Below are positions 1 to 6,498 of a DNA stretch of 14,235 bases, one piece after another. This DNA is from F23-B02 sp963625655 (GTDB lineage Bacteria > Bacillota > Clostridia > Oscillospirales > Oscillospiraceae), in assembly GCA_963625655.1 (NCBI GenBank), contig CAVFTS010000034.1, forward strand, positions 1 through 14,235, in the 5' to 3' direction. The first letter of the stretch is position 1. Each line of letters opens with the position of its first letter. The position numbers and the translations under genes are program-made. Below the pieces are notes generated by a model, which worked only from the letters and a program-made list of their open reading frames with translations, was not told the origin of the DNA and did not search any database.

Positions 1-4
1 CTCT

Positions 5-23
5 GACATGCCCCCGGCATGTC
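5..23. other. Short perfect inverted repeat (8-bp arms)
   Basis: GACATGCC and GGCATGTC flank a three-base CCC loop. No T-run follows on either strand, so it is not a clear terminator. It sits at the window edge, before a C-rich, G-poor stretch (about 25-71) that encodes nothing recognisable. It may be the tail of a gene end or dispersed repeat lying outside the window. The rest of the stretch to 126 shows nothing I can name. Confidence 0.4.
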
Positions 24-126
24 ATTCACTACCGCACCGCCGCTTCGCTACCCCCCTCACACTCCCCCTGCTGCGTATTGAATTTTACTTATTGCGTCTG
101 CTTTTAAATAGTTCTTTGACAGTCTG

Positions 127-160
127 AAAAAAGAGAGAAGCGACGGCTTCTCTCTTTTTT
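127..160. terminator. Bidirectional intrinsic terminator after birA
   Basis: A perfect 15-bp stem (127-141 with 146-160) closes on a GACG loop. The arms begin with six A and end with six T, so either strand yields a hairpin with a U-run. On the minus strand it directly ends the ykvI-birA transcript, and its outer bases overlap the birA stop codon (159-161). On the plus strand it could end a transcript entering from the left of the window. Confidence 0.9.
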
Positions 161-890
161 ATATCCGTATCGATATTTCACCGCTGTGCAGCGTTTTGCG
201 CTCCCCGTTGTCGTACAGGACGCAAAGCCCGAAATCGTCGGAGATGCCCTCGGCAAGCGCCTCCGTCTCGCCGGACGGCGTTATTATCCGCACCCGCTTC
301 CCCGGAACAATGCAAAGGCGGCGGTAGTCGGCAAGGCAGGCGCTCTCGTCGGAAAGCCACAGAGCGTAGAGCTTTTCCAGCTCCTCGACGATCGCAAGCG
401 CAAGCCTGCCCCGCTCAGGCGCCGTTCCCGTTTCGGTATAGATCGACCCGGCGATCTCCCGCAGCTCCGGCGGAAAGTCCTCACGCCGCTCCGAGACGTT
501 CAGCCCGATGCCTACGACGACGCAGGAGAGCTTCCCCTCCGACACCTCGCTTTCGCACAGAATGCCGCAAATTTTTTTGCCGCCGAGTAACAAGTCGTTT
601 ACCCATTTTATCTCCGGCTCAACGCCGCAAATGCGTTTTACGGCACGGCACACCGCAACGGCGGCGGCAGGCGTGAGGCCTGCGCAGCGCACGGGGTCGC
701 AGTCGGGGCGCAGCAGCACGGACAGGTAAACGCCCTTGCCCGCAAACGAGGCAAAGCTCCTGCCGAGCCTGCCCCGTCCGGCGGTCTGAGCGTCCGCCAA
801 AACGACGGTGCCGTGCGGGAGTGTGTCGGCGCTGCGGCGCAGATATGCGTTGGTGGAATCCACCGATTCAAGACAGATTATTTTGTTCAT
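159..890 (-). CDS. birA: Biotin-[acetyl-CoA-carboxylase] ligase, short (non-HTH) form
   Basis: Cytoplasmic enzyme that activates biotin to biotinyl-5'-AMP and attaches it to the target lysine of biotin carrier proteins such as AccB. The 243-residue protein has the class I layout: substrate motif STN at 12-14, the biotinyl-AMP loop GRGRLGR at 38-44, KWVNDL at 95-100 (family consensus KWPND, with the proline replaced by valine), GIGLNV at 127-132, and a C-terminal SH3-like domain from about 196 (PGKRVRI onwards). There is no N-terminal winged helix, so it should not repress a biotin operon as E. coli BirA does. The ATG at 888-890 is preceded by AAGGTG, and both lie inside the last codons of the upstream ykvI-like gene, giving a 23-base overlap and probable translational coupling. 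The identification is firm; biotin-specific partners are not visible nearby. Confidence 0.95.
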   Translation of the reverse strand: MNKIICLESVDSTNAYLRRSADTLPHGTVVLADAQTAGRGRLGRSFASFAGKGVYLSVLLRPDCDPVRCAGLTPAAAVAVCRAVKRICGVEPEIKWVNDLLLGGKKICGILCESEVSEGKLSCVVVGIGLNVSERREDFPPELREIAGSIYTETGTAPERGRLALAIVEELEKLYALWLSDESACLADYRRLCIVPGKRVRIITPSGETEALAEGISDDFGLCVLYDNGERKTLHSGEISIRI

Positions 891-1929
891 GCTTCACCTT
901 AATATAATGTATGGTCATCAGTATTATAAACACAAAGCTCAGATATCCGAGCAGCGGATAAACAAAGCCCACGAGACTGCCGAAGCCGTACAGACTTCCG
1001 CCGAACATCAAAGCGGCGCAAAGAAGCGTCGGAGCTTTGGGGTGCTCCGAGAGCGTGCGTGACTTCAGCTTCAGCGTATTCGTCAGCGCAACGAGCGCCG
1101 AGACCGAGGTGCCGAACATCGCAAGCAGGAGCAGCACCCCGTAGAGAGCGGCAAGAATCGGCGAAAGCCCGCTCGCAAAGGCGAGCATCGGAAGCTCGGC
1201 GTCGGCGTATTTCGGAGCTGCCGACACGCACAGAAGCACGCTTCCGGCAACGCAGAGCAGGATGCCCGCCCCGAGCAAAATGCCGCCGAAAACGGAGCGG
1301 GAGCTTTTCATGTGCCTGCCGAGAGGGGCGATGACTGCAATTCCCGCAAAGAGGTTATACGACGCAAAGGACAGCGCCGCCGACACCCACGAGCCCATGA
1401 GCGGGTTGCCGGTATCCGAGCTTCCCACGGAAAAGCCGAAGCGGCACAGCGCATACACGCCGAACGAAAGGGAGATAACGCACAGCAGCGGAACGGTCGC
1501 CGAGAAGACCGACACCATGCCACTTAGCCCCGCAAGCGAGACTGCGGCGACGGCTGCGGCAAACAGCAGGCCGCCGACGTAAGTCGGAAGACCGAGGAGC
1601 TGGTTTGCCAAAGCGCCGACCCCGGCGGTCATGACGTTGCCGATGCAGAAAAGCAGCAGCAGCTCAAGGAAGGTCACGGCATGACGAAGTATGCCCGCCG
1701 AGCCGCCGAGGATGAGCTTATCCGCCTCGTCATATCCCGTGAGCCGATTCAGCTTCAGCATAAGCACACCCGCCGCCGACAGCACAAGCAGCGCAAGCAG
1801 CAGTCCGGCAACACCGAGGGTGCCGAAGCTTCCGAAAAACTGCCAGAGCTCCTGCCCCGAAACGTAGCCCGCTCCGAGGAAGCAGCCCGCAAAGGACAGT
1901 CCGAGTTTTAGTGAACCGATCTTTTTCAT
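868..1929 (-). CDS. YkvI-like integral membrane protein (APC/LeuT-type superfamily)
   Basis: A 353-residue, very hydrophobic protein with roughly ten predicted membrane segments. The N-terminal motif GAGYVSGQE (residues 19-27) in the first segment matches the unwound-helix signature of the YkvI family (COG3949), which is distantly related to LeuT/APC transporters. A second family-like segment, SYNLFAGIAVIAPLG, lies mid-protein. Members are uncharacterised; a transport role for a small solute is an inference from the fold. The ATG at 1927-1929 has a GGGAG site six bases upstream on the minus strand, supporting this start. The 3' end overlaps birA by 23 bases and supplies its ribosome binding site, so the two are cotranscribed. 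It is divergent from the TetR-type gene, which could regulate it. Confidence 0.85.
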   Translation of the reverse strand: MKKIGSLKLGLSFAGCFLGAGYVSGQELWQFFGSFGTLGVAGLLLALLVLSAAGVLMLKLNRLTGYDEADKLILGGSAGILRHAVTFLELLLLFCIGNVMTAGVGALANQLLGLPTYVGGLLFAAAVAAVSLAGLSGMVSVFSATVPLLCVISLSFGVYALCRFGFSVGSSDTGNPLMGSWVSAALSFASYNLFAGIAVIAPLGRHMKSSRSVFGGILLGAGILLCVAGSVLLCVSAAPKYADAELPMLAFASGLSPILAALYGVLLLLAMFGTSVSALVALTNTLKLKSRTLSEHPKAPTLLCAALMFGGSLYGFGSLVGFVYPLLGYLSFVFIILMTIHYIKVKHEQNNLS

Positions 1930-1959
1930 GCCATACTCCCGATTTTGATTCCTTCTTGC

Positions 1960-1987
1960 ATTTTAACGCAGGCTAAACGCAAGTCAA
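1960..1987 (-). promoter_or_regulatory. SigmaA-type promoter for ykvI-like/birA
   Basis: On the minus strand, TTGACT (1982-1987) and TAAAAT (1960-1965) are 16 bases apart. Each matches consensus at five of six positions. It lies 31 bases upstream of the ykvI-like start and faces away from the tetR-type promoter. Confidence 0.6.
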
Positions 1988-2027
1988 TAGACAAAAGTGA
2001 ACAAATTGAAAAATTTTGCACATGCTG

Positions 2028-2056
2028 TTGAATTCGAGCGAAGAATGTGATATTTT
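2028..2056 (+). promoter_or_regulatory. SigmaA-type promoter for the TetR-type gene
   Basis: TTGAAT (2028-2033) and TATTTT (2051-2056) are 17 bases apart, upstream of the regulator start at 2098. The -35 box overlaps GAATTC. No repeat shared with the putative operator at 2708-2726 was found here, so autoregulation is not evident. Confidence 0.6.
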
Positions 2057-2097
2057 AAACGTGGTAAGTATGAGGCAAAATTTCAGAGGTGAATAAT

Positions 2098-2679
2098 ATG
2101 AACGCTATAAAAAAAGAGGATCGCCGTGTCAGATACACGAAGCTTGCGATAAGGGAGAGCTTTCTTGCTCTGCTTTCGGAGAAGCCCATCGAGAAAATCA
2201 GCGTGACCGAGATATGCAAGCGTGCGGACATAAACAGAGGCACCTTCTATTCGCATTACGCAGATCCCTTTGACTTAAAGCACCAGCTTGAGCTTGAGCT
2301 GACGGATGCCTTTGCGGAGAGCCGTGCGGCGCTCGGAGTAAAGCGCCTGTCTGCGGTCGATATTTTCAGGGTACTGAAGGAGAACCATGAGCTTTGCGGC
2401 GTTTTCTACGGTCCCCACGGCGACAGCAAGGCCATGCGCAGTATTATATTTGAATACTCCGGCGAATATGTCGAGGATCTTCTGCACGACTGCCCGGCGC
2501 TGTCCGAGTCGCATCTGCGCTGCCTGCGGGAGATGCTCGTTTCGGCAACCTCCACCATGCTCGAGTATTGGTACGAGCATGAGATGAAGGGTGATCCTGA
2601 GATCATGGCAAAGGCGCTGGAGAGCTTTTGCGACGGCGGCGCACTGAGCTTTGTACATCAGATCGAGTCGCAGGATTGA
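2098..2679 (+). CDS. TetR/AcrR-family transcriptional regulator
   Basis: A 193-residue DNA-binding regulator. The N-terminal domain (about residues 11-60) has the TetR helix-turn-helix pattern: ISVTEICKRADINRGTFYSHY at about 34-54, with the typical GTFYxHY recognition helix. The rest is a helical ligand/dimerisation domain; its pattern resembles the TetR_C_8-type subgroup common in Clostridia, but the ligand cannot be told. The start chosen is ATG 2098 because AGAGGTG (2085-2091) sits six bases upstream; an in-frame GTG at 2089 lies inside that ribosome binding site and is unlikely. Candidate targets are the divergent ykvI-like/birA pair and the downstream lipoprotein gene, whose upstream region carries a palindrome. 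Confidence 0.88.
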   Translation: MNAIKKEDRRVRYTKLAIRESFLALLSEKPIEKISVTEICKRADINRGTFYSHYADPFDLKHQLELELTDAFAESRAALGVKRLSAVDIFRVLKENHELCGVFYGPHGDSKAMRSIIFEYSGEYVEDLLHDCPALSESHLRCLREMLVSATSTMLEYWYEHEMKGDPEIMAKALESFCDGGALSFVHQIESQD

Positions 2680-2701
2680 CATAATAATGTTGAAAACACT
2701 G

Positions 2702-2707
2702 TTGACA
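2702..2707 (+). promoter_or_regulatory. Possible -35 box upstream of lipoprotein gene
   Basis: TTGACA is a perfect -35 consensus, about 50 bases before the lipoprotein start. The best -10 at 16 bases is CAAGAT (2724-2729), only three of six, so the promoter would be weak or need help. Readthrough from the tetR-type gene is equally possible, since no terminator separates them. Confidence 0.4.
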
Positions 2708-2726
2708 TTGTTGGAAAGTCCAGCAA
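2708..2726. promoter_or_regulatory. Imperfect palindrome, candidate TetR-type operator
   Basis: TTGTTGGA (2708-2715) and TCCAGCAA (2719-2726) form an inverted repeat with an AAG centre and one mismatch in eight. It abuts the TTGACA box and fills the space where RNA polymerase would bind. Size and placement fit a TetR-family operator; two related TGTTGA hexamers lie at 2688 and 2700. Assignment to the adjacent regulator is an inference. Confidence 0.4.
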
Positions 2727-2757
2727 GATCAAGGCTTTTTAAATAAGGAGGGTTTGA

Positions 2758-3915
2758 ATGAAGAAAATTATTGCAACACTTTCGGCGGCTTTGATGCTTT
2801 TAAGTCTCTGCGCCTGCACGAGCGGAGAGGATACGCCAACGACCTCGAAAGCGCCGACCGCCGCAAATGATACGAAGGAGCTTAACCTGACGGTGAGCAT
2901 GGACTTTGAATCCGGCGAGGAGAGCGCTTCCGACGGAAGCTGCTGTTTTAGGTACTCAACGAATCGTGCGACGGTCACCGAGGGCCGTGACGAGGCCTCC
3001 GTCGAGAAGATAAACGCAGCGCTCACCGAGGTCTACGACGCCCTGCAGGAGCAGCTCGACAGCACCTTGGAAAGTGCAAGGCAGCTCGCCGGCGAAGGCG
3101 CTTACTTCCCCTTTGAGTACAGCTTCGACACGCAGGTGATGCGGGGCGACGCAAACGTGCTGAGCATCGCCGTAGACGCCTATACCTACACCGGCGGCGC
3201 TCACGGCATGAGAGGCAGAGCGGCTTTGAACTTCGACCCCCAAACCGGCGAGCGGCTTTATTTCTCCGACCTCGGAGAGGACGGCGATGCGCTGAGAGAC
3301 TTCGTGCTTGACTACATAACGCAGCTTGCCGAGGACTACGGCGGTTATGAGACGGTCACGCTGAGTATGCTGCCGGATCTCATTGAGAACGAGCAGTGGT
3401 ACTTCACCGAGACGGGACTTATGATATACGCCGACGTGTATCAGGCGGCGAGCTACGCCGCCGGACGCATGGACTTCCTCGTGCCCTACGAGGAGCTGTC
3501 CGGCAAGGTGCTTGATAAGTATATCCCCGTTTACGGCACGGACTCCGATGCGGAGATGAAGGCGGATGTTTCGGGCGCCGAGGGCAGCGAAAGCTGCGAG
3601 ATCGTAGGCTCCGCCGTCGTGGATGCCGAGGGCCAGGAGGTGCTGCTCACGACGAGCGGCAAGGTGTATGATCTGCGCATATACTACGCAACGCTTGCCG
3701 ACGGCGGTATGCAGCTTGAGCGGCAGCGGGATCTGTTCTACCGCAGCTCGCTGGACGCAAGCGAGGGCGTGACGGTGACGGTGTACATTCCCGACGTATA
3801 CTGCAACGTCGTGGTGAGTTACATGACCGCCGACGGCGGCTTCGTGAGAATGGGCATATTCCAAAGCGGCAAGGACGGCTCCGTGTACCTCTCCTCCTGC
3901 GATGATCTGATCTGA
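2758..3915 (+). CDS. Secreted lipoprotein with DUF4163/DUF3298 (RsiV/PdaC-like) module
   Basis: A 385-residue protein starting with a short lipoprotein signal (KK, hydrophobic 4-17) and lipobox LCAC, with the acylated cysteine at 20, so it is anchored to the outer face of the membrane. A Ser/Thr-rich linker follows to about 40. Residues about 44-245 resemble the DUF4163 plus DUF3298 pair known from the anti-sigma factor RsiV and the deacetylase PdaC; the hallmark YTGGAHG lies at 144-150, followed by the NFDPQTGERLYFSDL stretch. RsiV uses such a domain to bind lysozyme, but here there is no cytoplasmic anti-sigma part and no sigma factor gene beside it. The C-terminal 268-385 is beta-rich in appearance and not recognised. 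AGGAGG (2746-2751) is six bases before the ATG. Its ligand is unknown; binding of glycan or lysozyme-like protein is speculation. Confidence 0.8.
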   Translation: MKKIIATLSAALMLLSLCACTSGEDTPTTSKAPTAANDTKELNLTVSMDFESGEESASDGSCCFRYSTNRATVTEGRDEASVEKINAALTEVYDALQEQLDSTLESARQLAGEGAYFPFEYSFDTQVMRGDANVLSIAVDAYTYTGGAHGMRGRAALNFDPQTGERLYFSDLGEDGDALRDFVLDYITQLAEDYGGYETVTLSMLPDLIENEQWYFTETGLMIYADVYQAASYAAGRMDFLVPYEELSGKVLDKYIPVYGTDSDAEMKADVSGAEGSESCEIVGSAVVDAEGQEVLLTTSGKVYDLRIYYATLADGGMQLERQRDLFYRSSLDASEGVTVTVYIPDVYCNVVVSYMTADGGFVRMGIFQSGKDGSVYLSSCDDLI

Positions 3916-3958
3916 ACACAAAAGCTTCCCGGTGGCTTACACGGGTGCTCATAAAACA

Positions 3959-3996
3959 GTTTCAGTCCCGGCAGACATTACGGCCGGGACTGAAAC
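3959..3996. terminator. 14-bp GC-rich hairpin between convergent genes
   Basis: GTTTCAGTCCCGGC (3959-3972) pairs perfectly with 3983-3996 around a ten-base loop. On the plus strand no T-run follows, so it is a poor intrinsic terminator for the lipoprotein gene, though it may protect the 3' end. On the minus strand the following TGTTTTA is weakly U-rich and could act as a second terminator behind rpmB. Confidence 0.5.
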
Positions 3997-4044
3997 CGTC
4001 TTACGACCGCCCGCCTTTACCGGGGGAGGCTTTTCCGGACAACG

Positions 4045-4070
4045 AAAAAAGCCCGCCGTAAGGCGGGCTT
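4045..4070 (-). terminator. rpmB: Intrinsic terminator of rpmB
   Basis: A nine-bp stem, AAGCCCGCC (4049-4057) with 4062-4070, closes on a four-base loop. Read on the minus strand it is followed by six T (complement of 4045-4050), the classic form. It begins 18 bases past the rpmB stop. On the plus strand the tail is only GTTTC, so it would work poorly for the lipoprotein gene. Confidence 0.88.
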
Positions 4071-4088
4071 GTTTCGGGTAATATAAAA

Positions 4089-4277
4089 TTACACAGCGCG
4101 GGTGACCTTGCCGCTGCGCAGGCAGCGGGTGCAAGCATAAACATGCTTGGGACTTCCGTCCACGATCGCCTTGACGCGCTTCACGTTGGGCTTCCAAGTA
4201 CGGTTGGAACGTCTGTGAGAATGGGAAACCTGGATGCCGAAGGCAAGACCCTTGTCGCAAAATTCACACTTTGCCAT
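4089..4277 (-). CDS. rpmB: 50S ribosomal protein bL28
   Basis: A 62-residue ribosomal protein of the large subunit, near the E site. The sequence has the family hallmarks: MAKCEFCDKG at the start, VSHSHRRSNRTWKPN at 17-31, and a basic C terminus. Two CxxC pairs (C4/C7 and C49/C52) show it is the zinc-binding form, as opposed to cysteine-free paralogues used under zinc limitation. The start chosen is ATG 4275-4277, nine bases after an AGGAGGTG site; the in-frame GTG at 4287-4289 lies within that site. It is a single-gene unit with its own promoter (4334-4362) and terminator (4045-4070), divergent from hprK. Confidence 0.97.
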   Translation of the reverse strand: MAKCEFCDKGLAFGIQVSHSHRRSNRTWKPNVKRVKAIVDGSPKHVYACTRCLRSGKVTRAV

Positions 4278-4333
4278 TTGTTGAAGCACCTCCTTGCTTG
4301 TGTTTAGCCGCCTCTAAAAAGGACAGCTTATAT

Positions 4334-4362
4334 ATAATAGCAGACAATTACGGCAATTGCAA
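4334..4362 (-). promoter_or_regulatory. rpmB: SigmaA-type promoter for rpmB
   Basis: On the minus strand TTGCAA (4357-4362) and TATTAT (4334-4339) are exactly 17 bases apart, 57 bases upstream of the rpmB start. The flanks are AT-rich, as for a strong ribosomal promoter. Confidence 0.7.
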
Positions 4363-4420
4363 GACATTTTTTTATAAAATAAATTGCGCTGCGGCGCACG
4401 CTTTGCTCCGCCCGCCGTGC

Positions 4421-4449
4421 TTGACGCAGAGCCCGTGCATAGATATAAT
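4421..4449 (+). promoter_or_regulatory. hprK: SigmaA-type promoter for the hprK operon
   Basis: TTGACG (4421-4426) and a perfect TATAAT (4444-4449) are 17 bases apart, 42 bases before the hprK start. This is the only strong plus-strand promoter seen between here and the end of the operon at 12336. It is overlapped by the AT palindrome at 4445-4464. Confidence 0.85.
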
Positions 4450-4464
4450 ATAATATTATATTAT
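4445..4464. repeat. Perfect 20-bp AT-only palindrome over hprK -10/start site
   Basis: Two ten-base arms (ATAATATAAT and its complement) meet at 4454/4455 with no spacer and no mismatch. The palindrome covers most of the -10 box and the expected transcription start. It could be an operator for an unknown regulator, or an aid to promoter melting. Low complexity makes chance more likely than for a mixed sequence. Confidence 0.5.
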
Positions 4465-4491
4465 GGAATAACATAGGAGGGATAGGCGCAT

Positions 4492-5430
4492 ATGGCAGGA
4501 AAGTATTCCGTAAGGCTCAAAACGCTGGCGGAGGAAAACGACCTTACGCCGCTGCACACCTCGGAGGACTACGAGGAAAGGCTGCTCACCACGGCGGATG
4601 TCAACCGCCCCGCACTACAGCTTGCGGGCTTTTACAACTACTTTGACCCCAAGCGGCTCCAGATCTTGGGCAGGGTCGAAAGCACCTATCTGGAGCTTAA
4701 AACCGAGGACGAGCGCAGACGCTGCTTCGAAAATCTGTTTAAATGGGACATTTCCGCACTCGTCATATGCCACGGCGCTGCGGCGTTCCCCGAATGTCTT
4801 GGGGCGGCGAGGAAGTACGACCGCAATGTTTTCACGACAACGGAGGACACCTCCGACTTTATGGCGAACGTCATAAGCTCCCTGCACTTCCACCTTGCCC
4901 CCCGCACGACGGTACACGGCGTGCTTGTCGAGGTACACGGCGAAGGACTGCTTCTGACCGGCGATTCCGGCATCGGCAAGAGCGAGACCGCACTTGAGCT
5001 TATAAAGAGGGGTCACCGCCTCATTGCCGACGACGCAGTCGACATCCGCAAGCTGAGCAAGGGCAGCCTTGTCGGCTCTGCGCCGGAGCTTATCCGCTAC
5101 TATATGGAGCTGCGAGGCATCGGCGTTGTGGACGTCCGCCACATATACGGTGTCGGTGCGGTGAAGCCCGAAAGCGCCATTGACCTTGTCGTGAACATGG
5201 AGATATGGGACGACGGCAAGGCATACGACCGCTTGGGGCTTGCGAACGAAACGCAGGACATTCTCGGCGTGACGGTGCCGAGCGTAACGATCCCGGTGCG
5301 TCCGGGCAGGAACCTTGCGGTCATTTTGGAGCTTGCCGCAATGAATAACCGTCAGAAGAAGATGGGCTACAACGCCGCAGAGACACTTGCGGCAAATCAC
5401 GACCGGGCGATTGATCTCGGCACTGTCTGA
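4492..5430 (+). CDS. hprK: HPr kinase/phosphorylase
   Basis: Bifunctional cytoplasmic enzyme that phosphorylates Ser-46 of HPr (and Crh where present) when glycolytic intermediates are high, and removes it with phosphate; P-Ser-HPr is the CcpA corepressor. The 312-residue length is normal. The N-terminal domain covers about 1-130. The catalytic domain shows His142 (VHGVLVEVHG), Walker A GDSGIGKS at 157-164, the Asp pair 180-181 in LIADDAVDI, the family signature MELRGIGVVDVRHIYG (205-220), and the C-terminal IPVRPGRNLAVILELAAMN (267-285). All key residues are present. AGGAGG ends 11 bases before ATG 4492, slightly long spacing. It heads a six-gene operon, with murB starting 12 bases after its stop. 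Presence implies PTS-linked carbon control in this organism. Confidence 0.97.
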   Translation: MAGKYSVRLKTLAEENDLTPLHTSEDYEERLLTTADVNRPALQLAGFYNYFDPKRLQILGRVESTYLELKTEDERRRCFENLFKWDISALVICHGAAAFPECLGAARKYDRNVFTTTEDTSDFMANVISSLHFHLAPRTTVHGVLVEVHGEGLLLTGDSGIGKSETALELIKRGHRLIADDAVDIRKLSKGSLVGSAPELIRYYMELRGIGVVDVRHIYGVGAVKPESAIDLVVNMEIWDDGKAYDRLGLANETQDILGVTVPSVTIPVRPGRNLAVILELAAMNNRQKKMGYNAAETLAANHDRAIDLGTV

Positions 5431-5442
5431 TTGGAGAGAACG

Positions 5443-6456
5443 ATGGAACAGCTTGAAAAGGCGATAGCCGCAATTAAGGAAAAAATGCCGGAGCTGGAGC
5501 TTCGGGAGAGCGAGCCGATGGCGGAGCATTGCTCCTTCAGGCTCGGCGGACCCGTCAGAGCCTTTGCCGTGCCGAAGGATATCTGGGAGTTTTCAAAGCT
5601 TGAGTTTATCCTGCATATGCACAGCGTTGCGCCGCTGATGGTCGGCAAGGGAACGAATATGATAATCCCCGACGAGGGTCTTGAGATCTGCGTCATTTCG
5701 ACGGAGAAGCTGAACCGCATCCGTCTCGGAGAGGACGGCGTTACGATACACGCCGAGGCGGGCGTTTCGCTTGCGGCGCTTGCGGCGTTTGCGAAGCAAA
5801 ACTCTCTTTCGGGGCTTGAGTTTGCGTCGGGCATCCCGGGAAGCGTCGGCGGTGCGCTGCTGATGAACGCCGGAGCCTACGGCGGAGAGATGAAGGACGT
5901 CACCGACAGCGTCGTCGTGTACTACCTGCCGGAGCAGGCGCTCACCGAGGTGGCGGGCAAGGACTGCGATTTTTCCTATCGCCACAGCGCCTTTGAGAAC
6001 TTAAGCTGCGCAATTTTGAGTGCGGTGTTCAGGCTCACGCCCGGCGAACCCGAGGAGATCGGCGCCAGGATGAACGAGATGAACGAAAAGCGCCGTGCGT
6101 CCCAGCCGCTGGATATGCCCTCTGCCGGAAGCGCATTTAAGCGTCCGGAGGGCGGCTATGCCGCAGCGCTCATAGACGAGGCGGGGCTCAAGGGCTTTAC
6201 CGTCGGCGGTGCGATGATAAGCACGAAGCACGCAGGCTTTGCGGTGAACGCAGGCGGCGCAAGCTACGACGACGTGGTGGAGCTGCTCGACAAGGTGCGC
6301 CGCACGGTGTACGAAAAGTCCGGCATCACGCTTACGCCGGAGATAAGGATATACCCCAAGGGCATGGTTCTGGTGGACGACTGGAAGCAGCGCCGCAGCG
6401 GGATAATGGATCAATTGGCAAAATCATCGCAGGAGAAGGCGGAAGCACAGAAGTAA
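5443..6456 (+). CDS. murB: UDP-N-acetylenolpyruvoylglucosamine reductase (MurB)
   Basis: FAD enzyme that reduces UDP-GlcNAc-enolpyruvate with NADPH to UDP-MurNAc, the second committed step to peptidoglycan. FAD-domain motifs are GKGTNMIIPD (68-77) and GLEFASGIPGSVGGALLMN (124-142). Catalytic residues are R180 in YRHS, the proton donor S230 in PSAGSAFKRP, and E300 in LTPEIRI. It lacks the extra loop of the E. coli type and so is a type II MurB. At 337 residues it is longer than the roughly 300 usual in Firmicutes because about 30 polar residues follow the normal C terminus. ATG 5443 is chosen because GGAGAG (5433-5438) lies just before it; the in-frame TTG 5431 sits ahead of that site. Second gene of the hprK operon. 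Confidence 0.96.
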   Translation: MEQLEKAIAAIKEKMPELELRESEPMAEHCSFRLGGPVRAFAVPKDIWEFSKLEFILHMHSVAPLMVGKGTNMIIPDEGLEICVISTEKLNRIRLGEDGVTIHAEAGVSLAALAAFAKQNSLSGLEFASGIPGSVGGALLMNAGAYGGEMKDVTDSVVVYYLPEQALTEVAGKDCDFSYRHSAFENLSCAILSAVFRLTPGEPEEIGARMNEMNEKRRASQPLDMPSAGSAFKRPEGGYAAALIDEAGLKGFTVGGAMISTKHAGFAVNAGGASYDDVVELLDKVRRTVYEKSGITLTPEIRIYPKGMVLVDDWKQRRSGIMDQLAKSSQEKAEAQK

Positions 6457-6498
6457 TAAGCGTAAGGGGAGCATAAGACTGCGGGGGAGACAGAGAGC

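Noticed and set aside
25..71. Possible G-quadruplex on the minus strand of the C-rich stretch
   Set aside because: Only two long G-runs lie close together; the further runs are two bases long or too distant.
4013..4034. GCCT...AGGC hairpin followed by TTTT as terminator of the lipoprotein gene
   Set aside because: Only four Watson-Crick pairs plus two G-U pairs are possible, too weak to list as a terminator.
4271..4453. 60-codon plus-strand frame between rpmB and hprK
   Set aside because: It overlaps the rpmB start and both divergent promoters and has no convincing ribosome binding site or recognisable sequence.
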